Below, in pieces: positions 17,967 through 26,421 of a DNA stretch of 64,000 nt (position 1 is its first letter; each line of letters opens with the position of its first letter). The notes under the pieces were generated by a model, which worked only from the letters and a program-made list of their open reading frames with translations, was not told the origin of the DNA and searched no databases. The translations under genes were made by a program, and so were the position numbers. The DNA comes from MedAcidi-G1 sp000817085 (GTDB lineage: Bacteria; Actinomycetota; Acidimicrobiia; Acidimicrobiales; MedAcidi-G1). Where the stretch lies: NCBI GenBank assembly GCA_045568635.1, contig JBJLAO010000003.1, positions 434,001 to 498,000 on the forward strand. The letters run 5' to 3'.

Positions 17967-18257
17967 ATGAAAACTGATAAGAAAAATGAAAATTGGAATG
18001 TTTCAATTACAAACAAATTTATTAAATTAGTTTCACAATTTCGTTCATTAACAACTGATCCAATAATTTCTTCATCCAAATGGATTATTTATGGGATTGC
18101 AATATTTCTTTGTGTGCTTGCAGCAATAATTTTTTTCGGAATAGCTATTTTTAAAATTATTGACCAGACATTACCCGGAGGATCTTGGTTAGCATTCATT
18201 TTCTTAGGTTTATTTTTTTGTGTTTCAGGAATTCTCATATTAAAAAAGAGAAAGTGA
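17967..18257 (+). CDS. Small membrane protein with two transmembrane helices
   Basis: A 96-residue protein: a polar N-terminus of about 35 residues, a hydrophobic helix (about 40-62), a short loop (KIIDQTLPGG) and a second helix (about 70-89) ending in LKKRKK-like basic residues. The LPGGSW loop and the layout resemble phage-holin-like or PspC-like small actinobacterial proteins found before trxB, but no family is certain. It starts 11 bp after degV and ends 34 bp before trxB, so it is likely co-transcribed. Confidence 0.7.
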   Translation: MKTDKKNENWNVSITNKFIKLVSQFRSLTTDPIISSSKWIIYGIAIFLCVLAAIIFFGIAIFKIIDQTLPGGSWLAFIFLGLFFCVSGILILKKRK

Positions 18258-18291
18258 CAAAAAATTAATAATTCATTCAGCGAGAAAACAG

Positions 18292-19251
18292 ATGTCAGAT
18301 AGCCACAAGGAAATAGTCATAATAGGATCTGGTCCTGCTGGTTTAACCGCTGCTATTTATACAGCGCGCGCAGAATTAAATCCTTTAGTTATAGAAGGAG
18401 AACCATCATCTACTGGAGATCAACCAGGTGGACAATTGATGCTTACAACTGAAGTAGAAAATTTCCCCGGTTTTCCAGATGGAATTATGGGTCCGCAATT
18501 GATGGCCGACATGAAAGCTCAAGCAGAAAAGTTTGGTGCGCTTTTTTCAACAAGAAAAGTAACCAAGGTCGACTTAACAAAAAAACCTTTTGAAATCTGG
18601 ATAGGCAATCCTAAGGAAGACTCTCCGACGCATACTGCAGACGCGTTAATAATTTCAACTGGAGCTCAATCTGTAATGCTAGAAGTTGAAGGTGAAAAAA
18701 GACTACTGGGACATGGCTTATCAACATGTGCAACATGTGATGGTTTCTTTTTTAAAGACAAAAAAATTGCGGTTGTAGGAGGAGGTGACTCAGCTATTGA
18801 AGAAGCTACTTTCTTAACAAAATTTGCCACTGAGGTTACTGTAATCCATAGAAGAGATGAGTTACGAGCGTCAAAAATAATGCAGAAAAGAGCCTATGAA
18901 AATCCAAAGATAAATTTTCTATGGGATTCTGAAGTAACAGAAATACTTGGTTCAAGTTCTGTTGAAGGTGTAAAAATCAGGAATACGAAAACCCTCGAAG
19001 AAACAAAACTTGATTTAGAAGGAATTTTTATTGCCATAGGTCATACACCAAACACTTCACTTTTCATAGACAAAATCTCAATAGACGACTTGGGTTACAT
19101 AGAAACACAACCACAAAGCACGAAAACAAGTATTGATGGTGTTTTCGCTTGTGGTGATGTACAAGATCACAAATACAGACAAGCAATTACTGCTGCTGGA
19201 TCAGGGTGTATGGCTGCAATTGACGCAGAACACTGGTTAGAAGATCATTAA
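18292..19251 (+). CDS. trxB: Thioredoxin-disulfide reductase
   Basis: A 319-residue flavoprotein of normal length with FAD motif IIGSGPAGLTAAIYTARA, the redox motif CATC (about residues 145-148), the NADPH motif VVGGGDSAIEEA and the late FAD motif GVFACGDVQD. It reduces thioredoxin, encoded 92 bp downstream. The order trxB-trxA-cwlM-parB-parA is the standard actinobacterial one. Confidence 0.97.
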   Translation: MSDSHKEIVIIGSGPAGLTAAIYTARAELNPLVIEGEPSSTGDQPGGQLMLTTEVENFPGFPDGIMGPQLMADMKAQAEKFGALFSTRKVTKVDLTKKPFEIWIGNPKEDSPTHTADALIISTGAQSVMLEVEGEKRLLGHGLSTCATCDGFFFKDKKIAVVGGGDSAIEEATFLTKFATEVTVIHRRDELRASKIMQKRAYENPKINFLWDSEVTEILGSSSVEGVKIRNTKTLEETKLDLEGIFIAIGHTPNTSLFIDKISIDDLGYIETQPQSTKTSIDGVFACGDVQDHKYRQAITAAGSGCMAAIDAEHWLEDH

Positions 19252-19343
19252 ATTTAGTTCAAATAAAAAAATCCTAAAGGTGTTCCCTACTAAGCATCTA
19301 TAAAGTGTAAAAATCCTTAAATAACTACAACAACGGAGAAATA

Positions 19344-19670
19344 ATGAGTGCAAGTATCATAAATCTTTCAGCAGAAAATTTTGAAAGTGAAATTAGTTCA
19401 GCGGATCAACCAATTCTCATAGACTTTTGGGCCGAGTGGTGTGGGCCCTGCAAAATGATTGCTCCCATTTTGGAAGAAATTGCAACTGAACAAGAAGGTG
19501 TTATAAAAATCGCAAAAGTAGATGTTGACAGTGCACCCGAATTAGCTCAAAAATTTGAAATAATGAGTATTCCCACTTTGATTGTTTTCAATGATGGTGA
19601 ACCTGCAAAACGTTTGGTCGGTGCCCAAGGAAAACACCAGTTATTAGAAGCGTTATCAGAATTTATTTAA
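19344..19670 (+). CDS. trxA: Thioredoxin
   Basis: A 108-residue thioredoxin with the active site WAEWCGPCKMIAP (Cys near residues 32 and 35) and the cis-proline loop MSIPTLIVF. A general cytosolic disulfide reductase and partner of the adjacent TrxB. A GGAGAAA site precedes the ATG. Confidence 0.97.
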   Translation: MSASIINLSAENFESEISSADQPILIDFWAEWCGPCKMIAPILEEIATEQEGVIKIAKVDVDSAPELAQKFEIMSIPTLIVFNDGEPAKRLVGAQGKHQLLEALSEFI

Positions 19671-19680
19671 GAAAAATGTT

Positions 19681-20670
19681 GTGCAAAACAAAAATAAGTT
19701 AGCGCTTGGGGACAAGGGAAACCGTGTTCTATCCCTGCAAATGCAACTATCAAATTTAGGTTTTTTTGTAGACAGCACTGAAATAACTAAAAAAGAATTT
19801 GGTCCAGACACACAAAAAAAGCTAGAAGATTTCCAAAAATTTAGAGGTCTCAAAATAAGCGGTATTTTAGATGAAACTACAATGGCAGTTTTATTAGAAG
19901 CGGCATTCAAACTGGGTAACAGACCGTTGTATCTTCAATCTCCAATGCTTAGAGGAGATGATGTATTCGAATTACAAACCCAATTAGGAAGATTAGGTTT
20001 TGATGTCGGAAGAATTGATGGAATTTTTGGTCCTCAAACGGTTAAAGCTTTATTAGATTTTCAGAAGAATTTCGGTCTTATAGAAGATGGAATTGCAGGA
20101 CACGAAACAATTCGAAATCTTCAAAATATAAAACAACGTGAGACTCCAGATACACAAATTTCCAAAATTAAAGAAATTGAAAACTTAAGAATTCGAAACA
20201 CCGAATTAAGGTCACGCCACCTAGTTGTCGGTCACTTTGGGAATAGCGCTACTCTCGCAAATGCAACAGCACGAATGCTTCGTAAAAAAGGCGCAAAAGT
20301 GATTGATTTAAATAATCCAGATGAAGACGTTCAAGCTAGAACCGCAAATGGATTTGAAGCCGAAATGTATATAGGCATCCAAATTGAGAATAATTCTTAT
20401 TGTGCAGTAAATTTCTTCAAAACAAAAAATTCACAAAGCGAAGGTGGCTACCGTCTAGCATCGCATTGCTCAAATGCAATTAAAAAAGTAATGGTTGTAG
20501 AAACTTCAACAAATGGTATGCAATTGCCGATATTGAGAGCAACAAAAATGCCAGCAGTTCTATGTGTTCTTGGACCGCCTGGTGAAGTTGTAGAAAACAC
20601 AAACGAAATAGCTAAAGCTTTGGCGGATGCTATTTCAACCTGGTTTAAAGATCCTTTAGAATTTGCTTAA
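19681..20670 (+). CDS. cwlM: CwlM-like protein: two peptidoglycan-binding repeats plus a degenerate amidase_3 domain
   Basis: A 329-residue protein without signal peptide. Residues about 10-75 and 88-150 are tandem PG_binding_1 repeats (LGDKGNRVLSLQMQLSNLGF and GDDVFELQTQLGRLGFDVG, each ending with a GPxT...LxDFQK pattern). The rest has the outline of an N-acetylmuramoyl-L-alanine amidase (amidase_3), but the histidine of the usual SIHxN motif is missing (MYIGIQIENN in that place). This fits the CwlM group, which in mycobacteria is a cytoplasmic regulator of MurA rather than a hydrolase. GTG start, 10 bp after trxA. Confidence 0.8.
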   Translation: MQNKNKLALGDKGNRVLSLQMQLSNLGFFVDSTEITKKEFGPDTQKKLEDFQKFRGLKISGILDETTMAVLLEAAFKLGNRPLYLQSPMLRGDDVFELQTQLGRLGFDVGRIDGIFGPQTVKALLDFQKNFGLIEDGIAGHETIRNLQNIKQRETPDTQISKIKEIENLRIRNTELRSRHLVVGHFGNSATLANATARMLRKKGAKVIDLNNPDEDVQARTANGFEAEMYIGIQIENNSYCAVNFFKTKNSQSEGGYRLASHCSNAIKKVMVVETSTNGMQLPILRATKMPAVLCVLGPPGEVVENTNEIAKALADAISTWFKDPLEFA

Positions 20671-20693
20671 TAAGTATTAGTTAAAAAGTATAT

Positions 20694-21605
20694 TTATTCT
20701 AAAATGCTAAATATTCTTTTCAAATCATCCGCATCAGCAAATTCAATTACTATTCGCCCCTTTTTACCTCTAGAAACAACAGAAACTTTGGTGTTAAATC
20801 TTTCCGAAAGAATTTTTTCTACTTCAAGATGAGAAGCTTCTTTGAATGAAGTCCCAAAAATTACTTTTTCTTTGTCTCTGTGATCGGTTGTCTCTTGTAT
20901 TTCAGTAATTATAGATTCAAGTTGTCGAACTGAAAGAGCTTCTGAAACTATGCGTGTTGTCAATTTTTCTTGAATTTTTCTATCAGTTAAACCAACTAAG
21001 CATCTGGCATGACCAGCGCTTAAAGATCCATCCATAATTAATCTTTGGATATCCGAGGAGAGGTTTAAAAGTCTTAAAGAGTTTGCAATAGCAGGACGAC
21101 TTCTTCCAACTTTTTCAGAAACTTGCTGTTGAGTCATATTAAATTCGTCCATAAGACGGTGATACGCAACAGCTTCGTCAATTGGATTTAAATCTTCTCG
21201 ATGAAGATTTTCAATAATTGCATGTTCTAAAGACTCAATGTCTTGAATTTTTCTGACAACCGCCGGCATTGAGGACAGTCCAGCCCTTCTTGCCGCCAAC
21301 CATCTTCTCTCGCCAGCAATTAATTCATAACGGCCGTTTTGTTCACGTAACAAAATCGGTTGAAGAACACCAACTTCTTGAATAGAGGCTGTTAGTTCAG
21401 TCAACTTTTCATCATCAAAAACAGTTCTGGGTTGATACGGATTTCTTTCTATATCAGCCAAAGGAACCTGCCGCAGTTCACTTCCGGGCTTCTTCAAAGC
21501 ATCTTGTTCTAATTTGCTCTGCTCAAGTGAATATGCTTCCTGAGTATTCAGAGAATCTGGAATTAATGCAGACAAACCTTTTCCTAAGCCAGTTTTTTTA
21601 CTCAT
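20694..21605 (-). CDS. parB: Chromosome partition protein ParB (CTPase, parS-binding)
   Basis: A 303-residue ParB/Spo0J protein: short N-terminus (GLGKGLSALIPD), then the NPYQPR motif, the CTP-binding boxes GERRWLAARRAG and IIENLHREDLNPIDEA, a helix-turn-helix (QQQVSEKVGRSRPAIANSLR) and a C-terminal dimerisation domain. It binds the two parS sites about 0.9 kb away. Overlaps the end of parA by 8 bp and converges with the cwlM-like gene. Confidence 0.97.
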   Translation of the reverse strand: MSKKTGLGKGLSALIPDSLNTQEAYSLEQSKLEQDALKKPGSELRQVPLADIERNPYQPRTVFDDEKLTELTASIQEVGVLQPILLREQNGRYELIAGERRWLAARRAGLSSMPAVVRKIQDIESLEHAIIENLHREDLNPIDEAVAYHRLMDEFNMTQQQVSEKVGRSRPAIANSLRLLNLSSDIQRLIMDGSLSAGHARCLVGLTDRKIQEKLTTRIVSEALSVRQLESIITEIQETTDHRDKEKVIFGTSFKEASHLEVEKILSERFNTKVSVVSRGKKGRIVIEFADADDLKRIFSILE

Positions 21606-22413
21606 TTAAAACCTCCCTTGCCAGCTCTTTATAAGCGATTGCGCCTCGCGAAGTTGGGTCAAAAACCGTGATTGGTTGGCCATATGACGGGGCTTCAGAG
21701 AGACGAACGGATCTAGGAATTATCTGCTTACAAACACGACCCCCGAAGTACTCTCTCACTTCATCAGCAACTTGTTTTGAAATTTTTGTTCGAGAGTCAT
21801 ACATGACCAGGACAATTTTTGATATTTCTAAATCAGGGTTTAAGTTTGCCTTGACCAAATCGACATTACCTACGAGTTGTCCCAAGCCTTCTAATGCGTA
21901 ATATTCGCACTGGATTGGAACTATCACTTCATCAGCAAAACACAGTGCATTTACAGTCAAAAGCCCAAGAGCTGGTGGGCAATCAATAAGAATAAACTCA
22001 TAATCACTAATAACTTCCTCTAAAGCGCGGGAAAGTCTCTGTTCTCTACTGAAAACCGTAACAAGCTCAATTTCAGCCCCTGCTAGCTCCAAACTTGAAG
22101 GCAACAAATCAAGATTTTTTATACCAACATCAAGAATTGCCTCAGAAGCGGTTTTTTCTTGAATAATAACTTGATATATCGAAATGCTTAATTCTTTAGT
22201 TGAAACTCCTAAACCTGTTGTTGTGTTTGACTGTGGATCCAAATCTATAATGAGAACTTTTTTTCCACTTTCAGCAATAGCAGCACCAAGGTTTATTGTT
22301 GTCGTGGTTTTACCCACACCGCCTTTTTGATTAGCTATAGCTATAATTCTGGGACTTTTTTTATGGATTGATTTACCATCATCTTGAGAAATAATTGACA
22401 TTGACCACAGCAT
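21598..22413 (-). CDS. parA: Chromosome partition ATPase ParA
   Basis: A 271-residue ParA/Soj ATPase with the deviant Walker A NQKGGVGKTTTTINLG, Walker A' DLDPQSNTTTGLG and Walker B LIDCPPALGLLTVNAL. The ATG at 22413 is used; an in-frame ATG 12 bases later (MSIISQDD) is an equally good start. Drives segregation of the origin with ParB and the parS repeats lying immediately upstream of this gene. Confidence 0.96.
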   Translation of the reverse strand: MLWSMSIISQDDGKSIHKKSPRIIAIANQKGGVGKTTTTINLGAAIAESGKKVLIIDLDPQSNTTTGLGVSTKELSISIYQVIIQEKTASEAILDVGIKNLDLLPSSLELAGAEIELVTVFSREQRLSRALEEVISDYEFILIDCPPALGLLTVNALCFADEVIVPIQCEYYALEGLGQLVGNVDLVKANLNPDLEISKIVLVMYDSRTKISKQVADEVREYFGGRVCKQIIPRSVRLSEAPSYGQPITVFDPTSRGAIAYKELAREVLNE

Positions 22414-22454
22414 TACCTAATAAGTAAAAACAAACAAGCACCCTTCAAAATTAG

Positions 22455-22470
22455 TGTTTCACGTGAAACA
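22455..22470. promoter_or_regulatory. parS: parS site 1
   Basis: TGTTTCACGTGAAACA, a perfect 16-bp palindrome identical to the consensus bound by ParB across bacteria. Located 42 bp upstream of parA, so ParB bound here could also affect parAB transcription. Confidence 0.95.
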
Positions 22471-22515
22471 TAAACGGTTTTTACTTAACAACAATGACTA
22501 AAAATTCAAAATTAT

Positions 22516-22531
22516 TGTTTCACGTGAAACA
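22516..22531. promoter_or_regulatory. parS: parS site 2
   Basis: Second identical TGTTTCACGTGAAACA palindrome, 61 bp from the first (about six helical turns), just past the 3' end of rsmG. Confidence 0.95.
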
Positions 22532-22558
22532 TAAACGGTTTTTGCTTAACAACAATGA

Positions 22559-23209
22559 CTAAAAAACCGGGTTTTTTACTATTTTTTTAAACCTACGAGG
22601 ATAAATTTCAGAACATTTAACAGCCCTATAAAACGCTCTATACCCTGCTAAACCGGTATGCCATTGCATTTCTTCTTTTAAACCAAGGACGTTCAAGCCA
22701 TCTACAGGCCACCTGTCTTCATTTTTAGTAGAATTGTTTAGAGGTGGCTCACTAACTACGAATAATCCATCTTCTCTCAATAAAGGCATGGCGCATTCTG
22801 CTGTTATTGCAGGCGAGCCAAAACTCCTAGCTGTAACAAGTTTTGCTTTTTCCCTATATTCCCCACGGCTTAATTCTTCAACTGAACAATTAATAACTTC
22901 CACCCTGTCGTCTAAGCCCAATTCAAAAACAGCTCTTTTTAAAAAAGTGCATCTTTTTTCGCTACGATCGGTTAATAACCAAAAACAGGCGGTAAAAGCA
23001 GACAAAACTAAACCAGGAAGACCACCGCCAGAGCCTAAATCAATCGCTAAATCTTCCTTTTTAAAACTTTTAACGAAAGAAGAGTTCTCTTTTGAAAATA
23101 AAAAACCTTTGCTGTGATCAATACCATCTTTAGATGCATTAGGAGTTAAAAACCCCTCAGAAACAGCTAAATCAAGGATTTTTTGAAGCGTTGAACCACT
23201 ACATTTCAT
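22559..23209 (-). CDS. rsmG: 16S rRNA (guanine527-N7)-methyltransferase RsmG (GidB)
   Basis: About 216 residues with the SAM motif IDLGSGGGLPGLVLS, the DRSEKRCTFLKRAV segment and the VTARSFGSPA motif of RsmG. It methylates G527 of 16S rRNA. I take the ATG at 23209 rather than two TTG codons just upstream; the start lies inside the end of jag (11-bp overlap). Standard place between jag and parA. Confidence 0.95.
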   Translation of the reverse strand: MKCSGSTLQKILDLAVSEGFLTPNASKDGIDHSKGFLFSKENSSFVKSFKKEDLAIDLGSGGGLPGLVLSAFTACFWLLTDRSEKRCTFLKRAVFELGLDDRVEVINCSVEELSRGEYREKAKLVTARSFGSPAITAECAMPLLREDGLFVVSEPPLNNSTKNEDRWPVDGLNVLGLKEEMQWHTGLAGYRAFYRAVKCSEIYPRRFKKIVKNPVF

Positions 23210-24128
23210 CAACAACTATTACAACATGACGATCGTAATCCGAACCTTCCGAACGTGTTGAAACACCTTCTACGTCAGAAACTGCATCATGGACAACTTT
23301 TCTGTCAGAAGCATTCATAGGATCAAGGGCGATTGAATTTCCGTCATCTAAAACCTCATTTGCTTGATTTACCGCAAATTCAGCCAAAAATGTTCGTCTT
23401 CTCTCCCTGTAACCACCAATATCTACAGTTAATTTACCTTCAGCTTCACCATCTGAAAGTCGCTGAATCATGGTGTGAGAAAGTTGTGTAATTGCACGAA
23501 CTGTCTCACCCCTAGGGCCTATAGCTAAACCCAAGTTTAATCCCTGTGCTTGAACAACTGCACGATTATCTTCTATGGAGCTGACAACACGTGCCTGTAA
23601 ACCCATTTTCTCAAGTAGACCTGATACAAAGTCTTCAGTTATTTCAGCTTGCTCTTCAAGATTCATTTTATTTTTTTTCACAGCGTCTTTAACCTTGTTA
23701 CGGGTTTCAGAGTCTGCTTTAGAATTTCCTCTCTTACCAGATTTGATATCAGTATCGCGCTTTTTCCGCGCGTTTGTCGCATTCTTATCGTTTTTATTAT
23801 TATTTAAACTGTTTTTATTGCTTTCTTTAACAGTTTCTTTTTTTGAGTTCTTCTTAGGATTGTTATTTTTACTATTTCCTGGCTTGCTAGCATTCTTTAC
23901 GGGTCTACCTTGTTGTTTATTTTTCGATCGACGATCAAATTTAGGTTTAGTGTTTACTGGCTTTACTCTGGCTCTTAAACGCGCTTCTTTTCTTTTTAAC
24001 CGAAACAAGGAACTGCTTCCTTCATCGATAATTTCGAACTGCATGTCATCTTCTGCAATACCTAGACGGTCCAATGCTCGATCTTTAGCCTCATCAACGG
24101 TGGACCCCGTTGTTTCGATCCACTCCAT
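23199..24128 (-). CDS. jag: Jag/KhpB-type RNA-binding protein with long basic linker
   Basis: A 309-residue protein: jag-N domain (about 1-55, ETTGSTVDEAKDRALDRLG), a low-complexity Lys/Asn/Ser-rich linker (about 60-165), a KH domain (VVQAQGLNLGLAIGPRGETV) and a C-terminal R3H domain. KhpB/Jag proteins bind RNA and affect cell elongation and division. The linker is longer than in most relatives and almost wholly K/N/S/R. Two bases separate it from yidC, as in most bacteria with this operon. Confidence 0.93.
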   Translation of the reverse strand: MEWIETTGSTVDEAKDRALDRLGIAEDDMQFEIIDEGSSSLFRLKRKEARLRARVKPVNTKPKFDRRSKNKQQGRPVKNASKPGNSKNNNPKKNSKKETVKESNKNSLNNNKNDKNATNARKKRDTDIKSGKRGNSKADSETRNKVKDAVKKNKMNLEEQAEITEDFVSGLLEKMGLQARVVSSIEDNRAVVQAQGLNLGLAIGPRGETVRAITQLSHTMIQRLSDGEAEGKLTVDIGGYRERRRTFLAEFAVNQANEVLDDGNSIALDPMNASDRKVVHDAVSDVEGVSTRSEGSDYDRHVVIVVDEM

Positions 24129-24130
24129 AA

Positions 24131-25276
24131 TTATTTCCTTTTCTTTTTCTTACGTTTTTTTTGACTTCTAGGCACATCTGTACCTGAAGGTGTAATTCTT
24201 CCTGTATTTACTGGTTTTTTACCGATTGGTTCAGTAATATTTTTTTCTTTTCGTTTTTCTTTTCGTTTTTCTTTTTTACCTGATTTAACAGCTTTTTCTT
24301 TATTTAAATGAGAATTATTCTCATTATTTCCAGCTGTTGTCCTCTTCCTTTTACCTTCTGACGAAGAAACTTTATTTGTAGATGTTCTAACTTTCTTTTT
24401 TTCTACATTTATCTGTTTTTTTGTATCATTTTTTTCAGTTTTTTCAGCTGTGCTATTTACTACAACACTTTCTTTAGCTGCATTTTCACCATAAAACTTT
24501 CTAGTGATGTAACCCTGTTGAATAATTCTGTATAAATTAGAAATTACAAAATAAACAACAAGAGCTGCGTCAAAACTAAAAGAAATTATTGGCAGAAAAA
24601 ATGGCATTATTTTGAAAATCATCTGCTGTTGTGGGCTAATCGCAGCTTGCTGATTTCTTCCCCTTATTTGTTTTTGTTGATACCACGAAGAAACAAAGAC
24701 AAGCAAAATTAAAATAAAATATGGTATTGACGTAAAAAATCCAGCAGAAAGTGCCTCACTTGCTGACCTAGCAAGGTCTATACCCCAGGAAACCATTTCT
24801 TTTTCTTTGCTTAAATCATTGAAAAGGGCACTTTGATTATCGATGTAGTCGGGATAAAAAACTTCTAAGCGTTCTGGTGGAACGGAAATTTCTTGATTAA
24901 ATCTTCCAGCTACCCATCCTGCATGTTCACCAATATTAGAAAGGCGTCTAGTTAATCCACGAATGACGTTATATAAGACAAGAAAAACTGGTGCTTGAAC
25001 AAAAAGCGGTAAACAACCTGAAAGAGGGTTTACATTATTAGCTGTATAAAAAGCCATAACCTCTTTGTTCATTCTTTCTTTATCATTTTTATACTTGGTT
25101 TGTATTTTTTTTAACTCCGGTTGAACATGTTGAATCTTTATCATTGACCGAGTTTGCTTAAGTGTTAATGGTGTCAAGATAACCATTATCAACAGTGTTA
25201 AAAGTGTTATGGACATACCATATGAAGGCCAAAAATCATAAAACCAGGACAATATATTTGCTAATACATCAAACAT
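24131..25276 (-). CDS. yidC: Membrane protein insertase YidC (Oxa1 family)
   Basis: A 381-residue polytopic protein of the short, Gram-positive-like type. The conserved core includes LTLKQTRSMIKIQ, NPLSGCLPLFVQAPVFLVLYNV and a late QQQMIFKIMPFFLPIISF helix. About the last 105 residues are a very basic, hydrophilic tail (KKEKRKEKRKEKN, KKRKKKKRK) likely to contact ribosomes. It overlaps yidD by 8 bp. Confidence 0.95.
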   Translation of the reverse strand: MFDVLANILSWFYDFWPSYGMSITLLTLLIMVILTPLTLKQTRSMIKIQHVQPELKKIQTKYKNDKERMNKEVMAFYTANNVNPLSGCLPLFVQAPVFLVLYNVIRGLTRRLSNIGEHAGWVAGRFNQEISVPPERLEVFYPDYIDNQSALFNDLSKEKEMVSWGIDLARSASEALSAGFFTSIPYFILILLVFVSSWYQQKQIRGRNQQAAISPQQQMIFKIMPFFLPIISFSFDAALVVYFVISNLYRIIQQGYITRKFYGENAAKESVVVNSTAEKTEKNDTKKQINVEKKKVRTSTNKVSSSEGKRKRTTAGNNENNSHLNKEKAVKSGKKEKRKEKRKEKNITEPIGKKPVNTGRITPSGTDVPRSQKKRKKKKRK

Positions 25277-25556
25277 TTATACGCCTTTTGTTATCAGGAA
25301 CAGGATCAAATCCCGAACCACCCCATGGGTTGCATCTGATGATTCTTTTAACTGTTAAAAAAAATCCTTTAAAAAAGCCCTGTTTTTCAAATGATTCAAC
25401 TGCATAACTTGAACATGACGGAAAAAACCTGCATGTACTCTGTCTTCCAGAAAAAATTGTTTGATACGCGATAATCGGTAAAAGTATTGTTTTGACGATA
25501 AAACTTTTACTCTTTTTATCCGAGTGTGTTAAAGAATAATTAATCACTTGAATCAT
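25269..25556 (-). CDS. yidD: Membrane protein insertion efficiency factor YidD
   Basis: A 95-residue protein with the family signature CRFFPSCSSYAVESFE and RCNPWGGSGFDPVP. It assists membrane insertion with YidC. The first ATG overlaps rnpA by 17 bp; a GTG at codon 4 is an alternative start. Confidence 0.93.
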   Translation of the reverse strand: MIQVINYSLTHSDKKSKSFIVKTILLPIIAYQTIFSGRQSTCRFFPSCSSYAVESFEKQGFFKGFFLTVKRIIRCNPWGGSGFDPVPDNKRRINV

Positions 25557-25893
25557 TATCTTTTCTTAAATCCTCAATAACTTGTTCTAAATTGGCTTTT
25601 AAACAAGCAAAATTTTTATTTTTAGCCGCAGGAAAAACTCTTATCAAATAGTCACCATTCGGAACTAGTGTATTTTTTGTAATCATTTTTAAAAAAGCCT
25701 CTCGAAGTCTTCTTTTAATGCGGTTTCTAACAACAGCACCACCAACAGATCGCCCTACAGCAAATGCAACTCTAATCTCACCTGAAAAGTTGTCAGATGG
25801 ATTGAAAACAACGCTCAAAAAACCTCGTTTTATTGTTTTCCCATTAATACGAAGATTGTTAAAGTCGCGCTTGTAGTGCAAACGACCTATCAA
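25540..25893 (-). CDS. rnpA: Ribonuclease P protein component
   Basis: A 117-residue basic protein with the RnpA signature AVVRNRIKRRLREAF and the FAVGRSVGGA strand. It supports the RNase P RNA in trimming tRNA 5' ends. The start is a TTG overlapping the rpmH stop (TTGA), the expected coupling with L34. Confidence 0.93.
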   Translation of the reverse strand: MIGRLHYKRDFNNLRINGKTIKRGFLSVVFNPSDNFSGEIRVAFAVGRSVGGAVVRNRIKRRLREAFLKMITKNTLVPNGDYLIRVFPAAKNKNFACLKANLEQVIEDLRKDNDSSD

Positions 25894-26024
25894 GCTGACA
25901 GCCGAGCGCGGCCCTTCTGCCTACGGGCCTTAAGAACAGCCCTTCCAGCTCGTGTTTGCATTCTGTGACGGAAACCATGTTTTCTTGATCTCCTTCGATT
26001 ATTTGGTTGAAAAGTTCGTTTCAT
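25890..26024 (-). CDS. rpmH: 50S ribosomal protein L34
   Basis: The 44-residue L34 starts MKRTFQPNNRRRSRKHGFR at the ATG at 26024, with CAGGAG 9 bases upstream. An upstream in-frame ATG (26072) would add 16 residues foreign to the family and is rejected. First gene of the rpmH-rnpA-yidD-yidC-jag-rsmG operon, divergent from dnaA. Confidence 0.97.
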   Translation of the reverse strand: MKRTFQPNNRRRSRKHGFRHRMQTRAGRAVLKARRQKGRARLSA

Positions 26025-26245
26025 TAAATTTAACTCCTGTTTAAACCCACATTTTGATAGAAAAATATGCAAGTTGTAACAAATAAAAATCTTTTATTTT
26101 TTTAGCATGACCGTTTATGTCGCGTTTAATAAACAGTACAACTATTGAGCGTATGTCAGAGCAGACTAGACGCCAACCGAAGAGGTGCCACACAGCCAAA
26201 AAAATTTTCTGTGTAAAAATAATTACTTTTATGCACAGAAAATAA

Positions 26246-26274
26246 TTGACTTAAAAATAGATCAAAAATATTAA
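26246..26274 (+). promoter_or_regulatory. Probable sigma70-type promoter for dnaA
   Basis: TTGACT (26246-26251), exactly 17 bases, then TATTAA (26269-26274): close to the -35/-10 consensus at ideal spacing. It would give a leader of about 140 bases containing the DnaA box just before the dnaA Shine-Dalgarno. Confidence 0.6.
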
Positions 26275-26397
26275 TTAAATGCCCGCTTTGTTTACAACTA
26301 CCTATCTAATGGTACGTTTTTCGACTTGGTAGCGCGAAAGAAAGTGTTATTAGAAAATAAAATTCTGCATCTTTCTTTCCACATAAAAATCCACACC

Positions 26398-26406
26398 TGT
26401 GGATAA
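26398..26406 (-). promoter_or_regulatory. DnaA box (perfect) upstream of dnaA
   Basis: TGTGGATAA, the exact complement of the TTATCCACA consensus, lying 15 bases before the dnaA start and next to the AAGGAG ribosome site; binding here could autoregulate dnaA. Confidence 0.8.
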
Positions 26407-26421
26407 TAAAAAGGAGAAGTT

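Larger units (their letters stand above)
22444..22565. repeat. 61-bp tandem direct repeat carrying parS
   Basis: Two head-to-tail copies (22444-22504 and 22505-22565), identical except at two positions (22454/22515 and 22483/22544). Each unit consists of a short AT-rich lead, a parS palindrome, TAAACGGTTTTT, then CTTAACAACAATGACTAAAAA. The second copy runs into the last codons of rsmG. It lies between parA and rsmG. Confidence 0.95.
26025..26421. other. rpmH-dnaA intergenic region, part of the origin region
   Basis: A strongly AT-rich gap of about 400 bp between divergent rpmH and dnaA. It contains the dnaA promoter, one perfect DnaA box (26398-26406), two degenerate boxes near 26375 and 26387, and runs of A/T that could serve as an unwinding element. 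No open frame of interest is seen. Together with the dnaA-dnaN gap it makes up the likely origin of replication. Confidence 0.65.

Noticed and set aside
22444..22565. Possible CRISPR-like repeat array
   Set aside because: Only two direct copies with no spacers; each contains a perfect parS palindrome next to parAB, which explains them.
23575..24171. A 198-residue plus-strand frame rich in Leu, Phe and Ser
   Set aside because: It is the antisense of the jag low-complexity linker and KH region, whose repetitive Lys/Asn codons leave the other strand open.
26025..26072. Extended N-terminus of L34 starting at 26072
   Set aside because: The extra 16 residues are foreign to L34, while ATG 26024 has a strong Shine-Dalgarno and gives the standard 44-residue protein.
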